The notes beneath the pieces were generated by a model that did not search any database, was not told the DNA's origin, and saw nothing but the letters and a program-made list of their open reading frames with translations. Positions 1-8,152 of a stretch of DNA of 64,000 bases are shown in pieces (the stretch's first letter is position 1; each line of letters opens with the position of its first letter). Position numbers and translations under genes: made by a program. The stretch is from Caballeronia sp. Lep1P3 (GTDB lineage Bacteria > Pseudomonadota > Gammaproteobacteria > Burkholderiales > Burkholderiaceae): positions 1,488,001-1,552,000 of the forward strand of contig NZ_CP084265.1 of NCBI RefSeq assembly GCF_022879595.1, written 5' to 3'.

Positions 1-281
1 CGTGGCAGGCGGCCGAGGCGCTTGTTCGCGGCGCCGGCGCGCGGCTCGCGCCGGGGGGCGTACTGTACCTGTACGGGCCTTATCGACGCAACGGCGCGCA
101 CACCGCGCCGAGCAACGAGGCCTTCGATGCGCAGTTGCGCGCGACCGATCCGCGCTGGGGCGTGCGCGACATGGAGGCGGTCGAGGCGCTCGCGCGCGGC
201 GCAGGATTCGCCCTCGCCGATGTCGTGGCGATGCCGGCGAATAATTTCAGCGTGATCTTCGTGAAAGGCGAGGGACGCTAG
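1..281 (+). CDS. DUF938 family SAM-dependent methyltransferase, C-terminal part
   Basis: Only the last 92 codons are in the window; the frame runs in from the left edge (first full codon at base 3) and stops with TAG at 279-281. The visible protein carries the DUF938 signature: a buried beta strand LYLYGPYRRNG, the stretch THAPSN-like HTAPSNEAFD, DPRWGVRD and the ending MPANNFSVIFVKG. DUF938 proteins have a class I methyltransferase fold with an unknown substrate. The SAM-binding glycine motif lies upstream of the window and cannot be checked. The next gene follows 154 bp later with its own ribosome binding site, so no operon is implied. Confidence 0.85.
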   Translation, partial: WQAAEALVRGAGARLAPGGVLYLYGPYRRNGAHTAPSNEAFDAQLRATDPRWGVRDMEAVEALARGAGFALADVVAMPANNFSVIFVKGEGR

Positions 282-435
282 GCTCGCGTGCCCGTTGCCG
301 CCGATCGGGAAGCGCCGAAACGCGCACCGCCGTGTAGACTGCGGAAGGTCGTCACCGTAGCCCGTTCATAGCGCCGCAATCGAGCCGCAATCGAGCCGGC
401 GCGTCATCCGATCTCCAGTCACGGAGGCGTTCTAC

Positions 436-1614
436 ATGCACGCAGCGTTGCCGCAAGGCGCTCAGGAATCCGGTCCGGTCGATGCCCCGCAAGGCCCGCG
501 CGATCTGCGGCGCATCGACATTCATCCCGATCACTGGTATCCGCTCGCATGGTCGCGCGAAGTGAAGCGCGGGCGCGCGCACGGCGTGCGCTTCGCGGGC
601 GATCCCATCGTGCTCGTGCGCACCGGCTCGGGCAAGGTCTTCGCGCTGGAAGACCGCTGCGCGCATCGGCAGGTGCCGCTGTCGGCGGGCGTCGTCGATG
701 GCGAATCGATCCGCTGCTGCTATCACGGCTGGACTTACGACTGCACCGGCCGCTGCACCGACATCCCCTATCTCGGCCGCGAACGGCTGCCCAACGGCGT
801 GCGCGCCTATCCGTGCCGCGAGGAAGCGGGGCTTGTCTTCGTGTTCACGGGCGATCCGCTTGCAGCAGAGCACGCGAAGTTCCCATCGCTCGTCTCCGCC
901 GCCGACAAGGCTTACAAGACGCGGCGCTTCGGCCAGGAAGTGAAGTGCCACTACACCTTCATGCACGAGAATCTGATGGATATGAACCATCAGTTCCTGC
1001 ATCGGCGGCAGATGGGCAGCATGCGCGCGCGTTCGCTCGGGCGACGCACGGGCGAGGACTGGATCGAAGTGGACTACACCTTCGCGCGCGAAGCGGGCAA
1101 GCAGCCGATCGGCGAGGCGCTCGTTTTCGGTCAGAAGCGTGGTGAGAAGCGCGGCGAGAAGCCGGACGAGTCGCAAAAAGACGTGATGACGATTCGCACC
1201 GAGTATCCGTACCAGACGCTCAAGATTCGCACGAAGGACGAGACGATGGTCATGGATCTCTGGATCGCCTACGTGCCGCTCGATGCGGAGCAGCGCACGA
1301 ACCGCACCTTCGGCCTCTTGTCGATCCGCCGCCCGAAGATTGCAGGCCTGCTCGATGCCGCATGGCCGCTGCTCGTGTGGTTCACCGAGCGCATCTTCAA
1401 GGAAGACCGGTGGATCGTCGAGCGCGAACAGGAAGCGCATGACCGGCAGGGCGCCGATCACAATCACGAAGTCTTTCCGGTCATCAACGAACTGCGCGCG
1501 CTTCTGATGGAGCAGGGCGTGCCGCATCGCACCGCTCAGACGGCGGAGGCGCGCGAGGCCGACGGCCGGCGCGTGCACCGGATCGTGCCGGTCGAGGAAC
1601 TGCCCGCGTCGTGA
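436..1614 (+). CDS. Rieske [2Fe-2S] aromatic ring-hydroxylating oxygenase, alpha-subunit type
   Basis: A 392-residue oxygenase component. The Rieske cluster ligands are visible as C75-x-H77 and C94-x2-H97 (CAHRQVPL and CCYHGWTYD). The mononuclear iron site is seen in NLMDMNHQFLH: N179, D182, H185 and H189. Proteins of this layout (Rieske domain, then a START-like catalytic domain) hydroxylate or demethylate aromatic or other hydrophobic substrates with electrons from a separate reductase. No reductase or ferredoxin gene lies beside it, so it must borrow one. The start ATG is preceded by GGAGG at 422-426. The substrate cannot be told from sequence alone. Confidence 0.9.
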   Translation: MHAALPQGAQESGPVDAPQGPRDLRRIDIHPDHWYPLAWSREVKRGRAHGVRFAGDPIVLVRTGSGKVFALEDRCAHRQVPLSAGVVDGESIRCCYHGWTYDCTGRCTDIPYLGRERLPNGVRAYPCREEAGLVFVFTGDPLAAEHAKFPSLVSAADKAYKTRRFGQEVKCHYTFMHENLMDMNHQFLHRRQMGSMRARSLGRRTGEDWIEVDYTFAREAGKQPIGEALVFGQKRGEKRGEKPDESQKDVMTIRTEYPYQTLKIRTKDETMVMDLWIAYVPLDAEQRTNRTFGLLSIRRPKIAGLLDAAWPLLVWFTERIFKEDRWIVEREQEAHDRQGADHNHEVFPVINELRALLMEQGVPHRTAQTAEAREADGRRVHRIVPVEELPAS

Positions 1615-1732
1615 GGCCGCGACACCGGGCGCGACACCGGCCGCGACACTGCGGCGCGGCATGACCGGATTGCAGGCGCCGCGCGGCGGCGTTATACAGA
1701 AAGCGTGGACCAGCTACCGGAGGCAGACCATC

Positions 1733-2014
1733 ATGAACAGCGACCCGACCGAGCCGCGCGATTCACGCCCGCTTTCGCCGAACGTCGACGAAGCGCATCC
1801 CGAGATCGAGCATTTCGATGCAGCCATCACGCACGTCGACGAATCGGTCGCCGCCGGGCGCATGGCGGCGGGCGCGGCGAAGGGCATTCTGTACAGCATC
1901 ATCGAGACGCTCGGTACGCTCGTCGGCGATCCCGACCTGCCTTCGCACGCGCGCTCGGGCTACGAAGGGCTGCTCGAAACGGCGCGCGAACTGCGGGCGA
2001 GAATCGAGCCGTAA
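1733..2014 (+). CDS. conserved hypothetical protein, 93 aa
   Basis: A small acidic soluble protein with no signal peptide or membrane segment. I do not recognise a named family. The start ATG at 1733 was chosen over an upstream in-frame ATG at 1661 because CCGGAGG at 1717-1723 sits about nine bases before it. The N-terminal 25 residues are Pro/Asp/Glu-rich and probably disordered; the rest (HFDAAITHVDESV, ILYSIIETLGTLV, SGYEGLLETARELRARIEP) reads as two or three helices. It stands alone between the oxygenase and the porin. Confidence 0.7.
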   Translation: MNSDPTEPRDSRPLSPNVDEAHPEIEHFDAAITHVDESVAAGRMAAGAAKGILYSIIETLGTLVGDPDLPSHARSGYEGLLETARELRARIEP

Positions 2015-2399
2015 AACCGCATTGCGATTGACCTCACGCTGGCGTGGCGCGTGACGGGCGCGCGCCGCGTCGCCGGCGCGCTTCGTAGCCGCCGCAGCCT
2101 TCCTTCTATTTCCTCCTCACGACGAGATCACGCGCGCTGCCGCGTCCGGCTCCCGTCGGTTTTCTGTCAGTTTCGCGCCCGGTTGCCCAATATTTGCCGC
2201 CCAGCAAATACTGGTTAACCACACGGTGAAAAAAAACGACACCAGTATTCGCGATTCTTTCGAATTCCATCGGCAAGCCATACACTTGCCAGCGACCAAA
2301 AGCTACGTTCGACAGCTACCGCGCGCGCGCCACGCCGCCCGACTGCGATGTCGACGACGATCAGTTCGCCCATACCGCACGATGCAAGAGGAGAAAAAA
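2015..2399. promoter_or_regulatory. porin upstream region with a 7-bp hairpin
   Basis: This 385-bp non-coding stretch is the upstream and leader region of the porin. It contains an inverted repeat TATTTGC-CGCCCA-GCAAATA at 2191-2210, which could be an operator or an mRNA hairpin, and an A-rich segment around 2227-2237. A strong purine-rich ribosome binding site (AAGAGGAG) lies at 2386-2393. No clear sigma-70 boxes were assigned. Confidence 0.4.
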
Positions 2400-3653
2400 A
2401 TGAAGGGTTTCAAGATGACCAAGGCCGCCGTCATCGCGGCGACCGCGTTCGCCGCAGCCGCGGCCGCACCGGCGTTTGCCCAAAGCAGCGTCACGCTCTA
2501 CGGTATCGTCGACGATTCGATCGTCTATCAGAACAGCCAGACGAACCTCGCGCGCACGGCGCCGGGCCGCTCGAACGTCAAGATGGCGTCGGGCATCTGG
2601 GCAGGCAGCCGCTTCGGCCTGAAAGGTTCCGAAGATCTGGGCGGCGGCAACAAGGCCATCTTCCAGTTGGAGTCGGGCTTCGACATCAACAACGGCACCG
2701 CGCAGTTCACGAACGCCATGTTCGCCCGTCAGGCATGGGTGGGTCTGACGAACGCAGGCTACGGTACGCTGACGCTGGGTCGCCAGTACACGTCCTACTA
2801 CACGCTCCTGTCGCCGTATAGCCCGACGAACTGGCTGACCGGCTACTTCGGCGCGCACCCGGGCGATATCGACAACATGGACACGATCTACCGGGCGAAC
2901 AACTCGGTGGTCTATACGTCGCCGAAGCTGTACGGCTTCACGGTGAGCGGCTCGTATTCGTTCGCGGGCGTTCCGGGCAGCGCGTATCAGGGTTCGGCAT
3001 GGTCGGCTGCGGTGCAGTATGCGCAAGGTCCGGTCGGCCTGACGGTCGCGTTCGAGCGCTTCAACAACGCGCAAAACGGCGGCGGCATCTACAGCGGCAG
3101 CTCGGCGATCGTCAACAATGGCGCGGCGACCGACGGTTCGGGCCAGCCGGGTGTCTCCGCGCTGACGGCGGGCTACCAGCGCGCGCAGGCGCAGAACCGC
3201 TTTGCGGTCGGCGGCGGCTACGCGTTCAACAGCGCGTGGGACATCTCGGTTACGTACTCGAACGTCCAGTACATTCCGGGCGTCAACTCGCTCTTCACCG
3301 ACGAAGCCATCTTCAACACGGCGGGCACGGTGCTGCACTGGAAGGCAACGTCGGCATGGGATTTCGCGGGCGGCTACAGCTACACGTGGGCGAGCAAGGC
3401 CAACGGCATCACGAGCGCGGCGTCGTACCATCAGTTCAACCTGTCCCAGTACTACTCGCTCTCGAAGCGCACGGGCCTGTATGCGCTGGAAGCATATCAG
3501 CGCGCGAACGGCAACACGCTGAGCGCACCGGGCGCGACCACGCCGGGTCGTCAAGTGACCGCGAACGCGACGCTCGGCGACGGCTTCCAGGGCGCGCCGT
3601 CGGCTACGCGCAATATGTTCGCAGCGGGCGTGGGCATCATCCACCGCTTCTAA
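2400..3653 (+). CDS. Gram-negative porin (Burkholderia OmpC-like general porin)
   Basis: A 417-residue outer-membrane trimeric porin for passive uptake of small hydrophilic solutes. The start at 2400 follows AAGAGGAG and gives a classic signal peptide (KMTKAAVIAATAFAAAAAAPAFA) cleaved before QSSVTLYGIVDD. That mature N-terminus is the hallmark of the betaproteobacterial porin family, as are GSRFGLKGSEDLGGG and FARQAWVGL a little later. The protein ends in a terminal beta strand finishing in aromatic F (GVGIIHRF), the signal recognised by the BAM complex. It is monocistronic, with a leader of about 385 bp and a strong terminator immediately downstream. Substrate preference is not predictable. 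Confidence 0.95.
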   Translation: MKGFKMTKAAVIAATAFAAAAAAPAFAQSSVTLYGIVDDSIVYQNSQTNLARTAPGRSNVKMASGIWAGSRFGLKGSEDLGGGNKAIFQLESGFDINNGTAQFTNAMFARQAWVGLTNAGYGTLTLGRQYTSYYTLLSPYSPTNWLTGYFGAHPGDIDNMDTIYRANNSVVYTSPKLYGFTVSGSYSFAGVPGSAYQGSAWSAAVQYAQGPVGLTVAFERFNNAQNGGGIYSGSSAIVNNGAATDGSGQPGVSALTAGYQRAQAQNRFAVGGGYAFNSAWDISVTYSNVQYIPGVNSLFTDEAIFNTAGTVLHWKATSAWDFAGGYSYTWASKANGITSAASYHQFNLSQYYSLSKRTGLYALEAYQRANGNTLSAPGATTPGRQVTANATLGDGFQGAPSATRNMFAAGVGIIHRF

Positions 3654-3673
3654 GCGAGCAGTCGTTTTGCGAC

Positions 3674-3706
3674 AAAACTGGACGCCTCGGCGTCCGGTTT
3701 TTTTTT
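3674..3706 (+). terminator. rho-independent terminator of the porin gene
   Basis: Stem GGACGC (3680-3685), loop CTCG, stem GCGTCC (3690-3695). The stem extends outward through C3678/G3697 and AAAA/TTTT, and is followed by a run of about nine T residues. This is a textbook intrinsic terminator about 20 bp after the porin stop codon. Confidence 0.92.
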
Positions 3707-3725
3707 GCGCGCGCCCCGGCTCGTG

Positions 3726-3762
3726 TCAGATCAGGGCAGATCAGGGCAGATCATGTCAGATG
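3726..3762. repeat. four degenerate 10-bp direct repeats (CAGATCAGGG-like)
   Basis: Units with a core CAGATCA/CAGATGA recur exactly every 10 bp (TCAGATCAGG, GCAGATCAGG, GCAGATCATG, TCAGATGAAC). The last unit overlaps the stop codon of the convergent dehydrogenase gene. A one-helical-turn spacing suits protein binding, but slippage is the simpler explanation. Confidence 0.6.
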
Positions 3763-4526
3763 AACATCCCGCCCGAAGCCTCCACGCGCTGCGCCGTCAT
3801 CCAGCGATTTCCCTCCGACAGCATCGCCGCGATCGCGCCGCCGATGTCGTCCGGCTGGCCCACGCGCCCGAGCGCCGTGTTCTGGGCGACGAATTCGTTC
3901 ACATCGTGGTCGTCGCGCACGACGCCGCCGCCGAAGTCCGTCGCGATCGCTCCCGGCGCGATCGTGTTGACCGTGATGCCATGCGGTCCGAGTTCCTTCG
4001 CGAGATAGCGCGTGAGCACTTCGACGCCGCCTTTCATCACCGCATACGCGGCGAAGCCCGGCAGCGCGAACCGCGTGAGCCCGCTCGATACGTTCACGAT
4101 GCTGCCTTCCTCGTGCAGGAACGGCAGCAGCGCCTGCGTGAGAAAGAACGGTCCCTTGAGATGAATGTCGACCAACTGGTCGAACTGTTCGGGCGTCGTT
4201 TCGGCGAAAGCGGCGTGAATGCCTATGCCCGCGTTGTTCACGAGGAAGTCGAAGTTGGTGCGATCGAACGACTGTTCGAGCGCCTTGCAGACTTCGTCCG
4301 CGAATGCGCCGAAGGTGTCGCACCCGGCGACGTCGAGCTTGAGCATCGCGCACTTGCAGCCGAGTTCCTCGATCTCGCCTGCGACTTCCTCGGCCGCCGC
4401 CGCGTCGCGATTCCAGGTGCCGATGATCCCGACGCCCTGTTGCGCGAGCTTCAGCGCCGTGCTGCGCCCGAGGCCGCGGCCCGCGCCCGTGATGACTGCC
4501 ACTTTTGCGCTCATGTATCCGTCCAC
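3756..4526 (-). CDS. SDR family NAD(P)-dependent oxidoreductase
   Basis: A short-chain dehydrogenase of about 256 residues with a Rossmann fold. Visible motifs are the cofactor loop TGAGRGLG near the N-terminus, VNNAGIG, and the active-site serine in NVSSG followed 13 residues later by YAVMK (Tyr-x3-Lys). The C-terminus ASGGMFI is typical of classical SDRs. I chose the GTG at 4524-4526 because AAAGGAG lies six bases before it on the coding strand; the ATG at 4512-4514 (MSAKVAVITG) is 12 bases further in and is the alternative. The substrate is unknown. The gene converges on the porin. Confidence 0.9.
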   Translation of the reverse strand: MDGYMSAKVAVITGAGRGLGRSTALKLAQQGVGIIGTWNRDAAAAEEVAGEIEELGCKCAMLKLDVAGCDTFGAFADEVCKALEQSFDRTNFDFLVNNAGIGIHAAFAETTPEQFDQLVDIHLKGPFFLTQALLPFLHEEGSIVNVSSGLTRFALPGFAAYAVMKGGVEVLTRYLAKELGPHGITVNTIAPGAIATDFGGGVVRDDHDVNEFVAQNTALGRVGQPDDIGGAIAAMLSEGNRWMTAQRVEASGGMFI

Positions 4527-4699
4527 TGGGTGCTCCTTTGCGTTGGGTTTGCGTTGGGCTTGCATTGGGTTGAGCGATCTAGCCACTGTAGGACGGCGCG
4601 GCGCGCAAGGGAAACCTTCGCGCGATGCTGCGCCGCACGCGCGGCGGGCGCGGGCCTTGCTGCATCGTCGCGAGGAAAAGCATCGAAGGAGAATGAGCG

Positions 4700-5107
4700 A
4701 TGGCAACGCAATCCCAAACGAATCAGGGCGGCAGCGGCGCCCAGGACAGTTCGGGCGACACGCCCGGGCTGGAACGCCCGTTCCGGCTCTTTGCGGTGGA
4801 AGAGCGCGTGCTCGCGCAAAACGTCGATGGCAAGGTGATCGACATCGGCGCGATGGAGTCGAAGGGCGGCGAATTCTGCGCGCGTCTCGATGTGGACGAT
4901 ATCGCCGTCGAGCCGAAGCGCAGCCCCGAGCTTGCGCTCAAGGCGCTCGTCGACAAGCTGACCTTCGACTATCTCGATGGCCTTTTTACGAGCGAGGGCG
5001 AAGCCGAAGTCAACGGCCGCCTTCAGGACTTCCCGAGCGTCGAATTCGAACTGGAAGAGAAGCTGCCGCGCGACATGGTGGACCGCGCGCCGCCGCACAT
5101 CTTCTAA
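4700..5107 (+). CDS. conserved hypothetical protein, 135 aa
   Basis: A soluble acidic protein with an N-terminal Gly/Ser/Gln-rich tail of about 20 residues, then a compact region containing FRLFAVEERVLAQNVDGKVIDIGAMESKGGEFCARLDVDDI. No signal peptide, membrane segment or recognised domain is visible. AAGGAGA at 4687-4692 lies about seven bases before the ATG at 4700 and fixes the start; an ATG at 4693 in another frame is too close to the binding site. The gene ends 10 bp from the convergent DUF2235 gene. Confidence 0.75.
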   Translation: MATQSQTNQGGSGAQDSSGDTPGLERPFRLFAVEERVLAQNVDGKVIDIGAMESKGGEFCARLDVDDIAVEPKRSPELALKALVDKLTFDYLDGLFTSEGEAEVNGRLQDFPSVEFELEEKLPRDMVDRAPPHIF

Positions 5108-5117
5108 GCCGACTGAG

Positions 5118-6161
5118 TCAACTGCCGCGAGAAAGCGCGCCCAACTGGTCGCGGAAAGTCGGGAAGGCGTCGAGAAAGCCGGGCGCCATGAGCCGCTTCG
5201 CGAGACTGTCGTCGATGGTTTCGTTCAGCGCCATGCCCGCGACGCGCGGCTCCTTCCGGCATACGTCCTCGAGGACGGGGTTCGTCTTTGTGAATTCTGA
5301 ATACGAATCGATGGGTTCACATCCATAGGCCTCTTTCGGAATCTCGATCGGCCTGTCGAACTGCAAACCGTGCGATTGCGCCTTCTGACGCAGCCATTCG
5401 GCGGGAATCAGCGGCAGCAGGTCGGCGGGATCGCGCGGCGGACTCAGATAGCCGCCGCCGACGTTGGCATGCGCGCCCGCGAACCAGCGTTGTTCGAGCG
5501 GCAACGCGCCGCGATCCTCGGCGCCCGGCGTCCATAGCGTCGGCTTGTAGAGCGAGCGGAATTCGTTGGCGGCGATCGCGTGGTAGGCGGCCTTCGTGCT
5601 GTTCGAAAGCGTGGTGTCGTGAAAGCGGTAATAGCTCGAGAACCCGGGCACGGGAAGCCCGTCGATCGGGATGCCGAGTTCGCCGACGGTGTCCCACACG
5701 CCGATGAATGCAATATCCACTTCGCGCGAGAACTGCTTGCGATACGCCTGAACGGAATCGTCCGTTGCGCCGACGCTCTGATCGCGGTAGATGCCGTAGG
5801 CCTGATCGATGGATGCATCGCTCCAGTCGTTCGCGAGCCCGCATTTGCGGATCAACCCGGCGAGACTGCGAGCGGAATACGCGCCGCGCGAAAAGCCGAA
5901 GATGTAGATCGAGGCGCCCGGCTGGTAGCGCTGACACAGCCACGCATAACCGGTCTTGATGTTCGCGGAGAGGCCATCGCCGAATGCGCCGCCGAGAAAC
6001 TTGTTCGCGAGCGCGAAGAGACCGTTGCCCTGCGTGCCGACGCCCTGAACGTAGAGCGTTTCCTGATCGTCGGTTTCGGGCGCGAGCTTGTAGAGCAGAT
6101 AGGCGTTGGTGCGATCGTTCGGCTCGTTCCAGGTGCCGTCGAAGAAGAGGGCGAGTTTCAT
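5118..6161 (-). CDS. DUF2235 alpha/beta hydrolase domain protein
   Basis: A 347-residue protein. It opens with KLALFFDGTWNEP, the standard start of DUF2235, followed by QGVGTQG and the nucleophile elbow GFSRGAYSAR (GxSxG). DUF2235 hydrolases include type VI secretion phospholipase effectors of the Tle1 group as well as uncharacterised housekeeping members. The N-terminus has no signal peptide, and no VgrG, PAAR, immunity or T6SS gene is nearby, so an effector role is not supported here. GGGAGA lies eight bases before the ATG. The probable catalytic Asp and His cannot be assigned with certainty by eye. Confidence 0.85.
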   Translation of the reverse strand: MKLALFFDGTWNEPNDRTNAYLLYKLAPETDDQETLYVQGVGTQGNGLFALANKFLGGAFGDGLSANIKTGYAWLCQRYQPGASIYIFGFSRGAYSARSLAGLIRKCGLANDWSDASIDQAYGIYRDQSVGATDDSVQAYRKQFSREVDIAFIGVWDTVGELGIPIDGLPVPGFSSYYRFHDTTLSNSTKAAYHAIAANEFRSLYKPTLWTPGAEDRGALPLEQRWFAGAHANVGGGYLSPPRDPADLLPLIPAEWLRQKAQSHGLQFDRPIEIPKEAYGCEPIDSYSEFTKTNPVLEDVCRKEPRVAGMALNETIDDSLAKRLMAPGFLDAFPTFRDQLGALSRGS

Positions 6162-6431
6162 GGCCGTGGTCTCCCGGATGTCTTTGCTGGCCTCGTGCCT
6201 AGAAATAGGAAATAGGAAATCGACGCGGGGCCTGCAACCGCTTAACGCGGGCTCCGATGCCGACGGCGCGGCCATGCTCGATTTTGGCGAAAGTCGACGG
6301 ATCGAATCTTGTGTGCAGAACGCAAAACTCAAAATGCAAAAGGCGCGTCGAGCATCGTTTACGCCGATGTGCGATGCTCGGCATGTCGTCCGGCGGTTGC
6401 AGCGGGCGCAGCTCGGCCTCGGAGGTGGGAC

Positions 6432-6620
6432 ATGAAAAGCAGGCGCTTTGCCACGGTTGTTTTCATTGCGGCCGCATCGATGGCGGCGACCGCTCATGCA
6501 CGCGACGATGGTCCGCGCTTCGCGAAAGACCGTCTCGATGCGCTCGTCGCGCATCACGCCGAAGCGAGCCGGCACATCGCGCGTGCCCGCAGCGACGCAC
6601 CGCCGCCCGAGCGCCGGTAA
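6432..6620 (+). CDS. small secreted hypothetical protein, 62 aa
   Basis: It begins MKSRRFATVVFIAAASMAATAHA, a good Sec signal peptide likely cut after AHA. This leaves about 40 charged residues rich in Asp, Arg and His (RDDGPRFAKDRLDALVAHH). CGGAGGTGGG precedes the ATG. The mature part resembles the short periplasmic helical proteins common in this group, but no family is recognised. Confidence 0.65.
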   Translation: MKSRRFATVVFIAAASMAATAHARDDGPRFAKDRLDALVAHHAEASRHIARARSDAPPPERR

Positions 6621-6787
6621 CGCATCCTGAAGGCGCGTGATGATCGCGCGCTGCACTGCCTTCCGTGGCAGCGAAGGCCGGCAAAGTGCGCCCATCGATC
6701 AGTGAACGGTATGAGTATTGCTTACGCGGTCCCGCTGTTTCGCGGGCCTTTGCGCCGACGATCCTCCGCTGACCTTACTCCGAGCCT

Positions 6788-7879
6788 ATGAACTGGACGA
6801 CATCGACGAAGACTTCAAGAAGAGCCTTATCCATCGCGGTACTCAGTGCGTCGTTTCTCGCGGCCGGCTGCTCGGGCATCGGTCCGTCGCGGCTCAAGGC
6901 CGATCAGGTCGATTACGCGCGCGCGCTCGGCGACGCGCAAAAGCGTGAAATCCTTGCCGCCATCGTCGGCCTGCGCTTCGCGGATGCGCCGTCGTTCCTG
7001 ACCGTGAGCAGCATCATCGCGGCTTATACGTTCGATGCCACGGGCGGCGGAATTTTGAATGCAGGATCGGGCGCGCAGCCGAACTATGCGCAGGCGTCGG
7101 GCAGCGTGTCGTATTCGAATCATCCGACCTTCACGTTCACGCCGACGACCGGCGACGCCTACGCGAGCGCCTATATCCGCCCGCTCGCGCCGACGCTCGT
7201 CCTGCCGCTTGCGGAAAGCGGCATTCCGATCGATCTGCTGTTGCGCATCACCGCGCAGTCCATCGCGGGCCTGCAAAACGGCAATGCGCTCGGCGGCCCG
7301 AACGCATCCGGCGCGCCCGAGTTCTTTCTGCTGATTCAGGCATTGCGCCGCTTGCAGCTCGCGGGCGAGCTCAACGTCGAGATGCGCAACGAGGACCATC
7401 AAGCGCGCATCTTCATGACGCTCGCCGCCACGCGCAGCGGCGCGAACAGGGAAACCACCGACGATCTCACGCTGGTGCGCAAGCTCCTGCATCTCTCGCC
7501 GAAGAGGAAGACTTACGAGATCGTGTACGGCCAGTCCGCGGACCGGAACCGCATTCCAATGGTGACGCGCTCCGTGCTCGGCATCCTGACCGATCTCGGC
7601 GCGCAGATTCCGGTGCCCGATCAGCAGGTCGGCAGCGGCGCGACCAAGCCGACGATCGGATTGATCGGCGGCGAGACACGGCCGACGATCGTCGTGAGGG
7701 TCGGCGAGAAGGCGCCGCCCGATGCCTACGTGAGCGTGCTCTACGACAAGTCGCAATACTGGATCGACCGCGCGGACTTCGATTCGAAGTATGCGTTCAC
7801 GGTCGTGCAGAACCTGATGGCGCTGGGCGAAGTCACCGATACCTCGAAGGCGCCCGTCGTGACCATTCCGGCGAACTGA
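6788..7879 (+). CDS. putative lipoprotein, 363 aa, unknown function
   Basis: The N-terminus has a lipoprotein signal peptide with lipobox LAAGC (ALSIAVLSASFLAAGC), so the mature protein is probably anchored to a membrane. The body has no recognised domain; visible stretches include GIPIDLLLRITAQSI, FFLLIQALRRLQLAGEL and a beta-rich C-terminal part ending in VVTIPAN. The start ATG at 6788 has no strong Shine-Dalgarno. The RND efflux operon begins 273 bp downstream and is separated from it by a perfect hairpin, so co-transcription is uncertain. Confidence 0.75.
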   Translation: MNWTTSTKTSRRALSIAVLSASFLAAGCSGIGPSRLKADQVDYARALGDAQKREILAAIVGLRFADAPSFLTVSSIIAAYTFDATGGGILNAGSGAQPNYAQASGSVSYSNHPTFTFTPTTGDAYASAYIRPLAPTLVLPLAESGIPIDLLLRITAQSIAGLQNGNALGGPNASGAPEFFLLIQALRRLQLAGELNVEMRNEDHQARIFMTLAATRSGANRETTDDLTLVRKLLHLSPKRKTYEIVYGQSADRNRIPMVTRSVLGILTDLGAQIPVPDQQVGSGATKPTIGLIGGETRPTIVVRVGEKAPPDAYVSVLYDKSQYWIDRADFDSKYAFTVVQNLMALGEVTDTSKAPVVTIPAN

Positions 7880-7892
7880 AGCGCGTTTTGCA

Positions 7893-7927
7893 TTCTGCAT
7901 GCGGCCGAATGCATGCCGCATGCAGAA
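7893..7927. terminator. perfect 13-bp inverted repeat after the lipoprotein gene
   Basis: TTCTGCATGCGGC at 7893-7905 and its exact complement at 7915-7927 flank a nine-base loop, starting about 14 bp after the lipoprotein stop codon. It lacks a U-tract, so it could be a transcript-end stabilising hairpin, a terminator variant or an operator. Confidence 0.5.
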
Positions 7928-8152
7928 CGCCATCGCGCCCTGGAGTCCACCGCCCGATCCTGATTCAAAGACGGCCAAGACACACTTGGCGCGTTCCTCT
8001 GAAGAAAAGCTTCCGCATAAACCCTCGCAACCGTTTGCGCGATTTGTTTTGTAAGCTGCAGTTGTGTCATCGTAGCGGGGCCTTTTCGGCGGCAGCCGGA
8101 CAGCATCGAAACAGCATCGAACAACGAACAACACGGGGCAGGCGGAACTTAG

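Noticed and set aside
352..1662. Long minus-strand open frame (436 codons) opposite the Rieske oxygenase
   Set aside because: Arg/Ala-rich sequence typical of antisense frames in GC-rich DNA; the plus strand has intact Rieske and iron-site motifs.
5118..6161. Type VI secretion effector assignment
   Set aside because: No secretion or immunity gene nearby, so only the family name is given.
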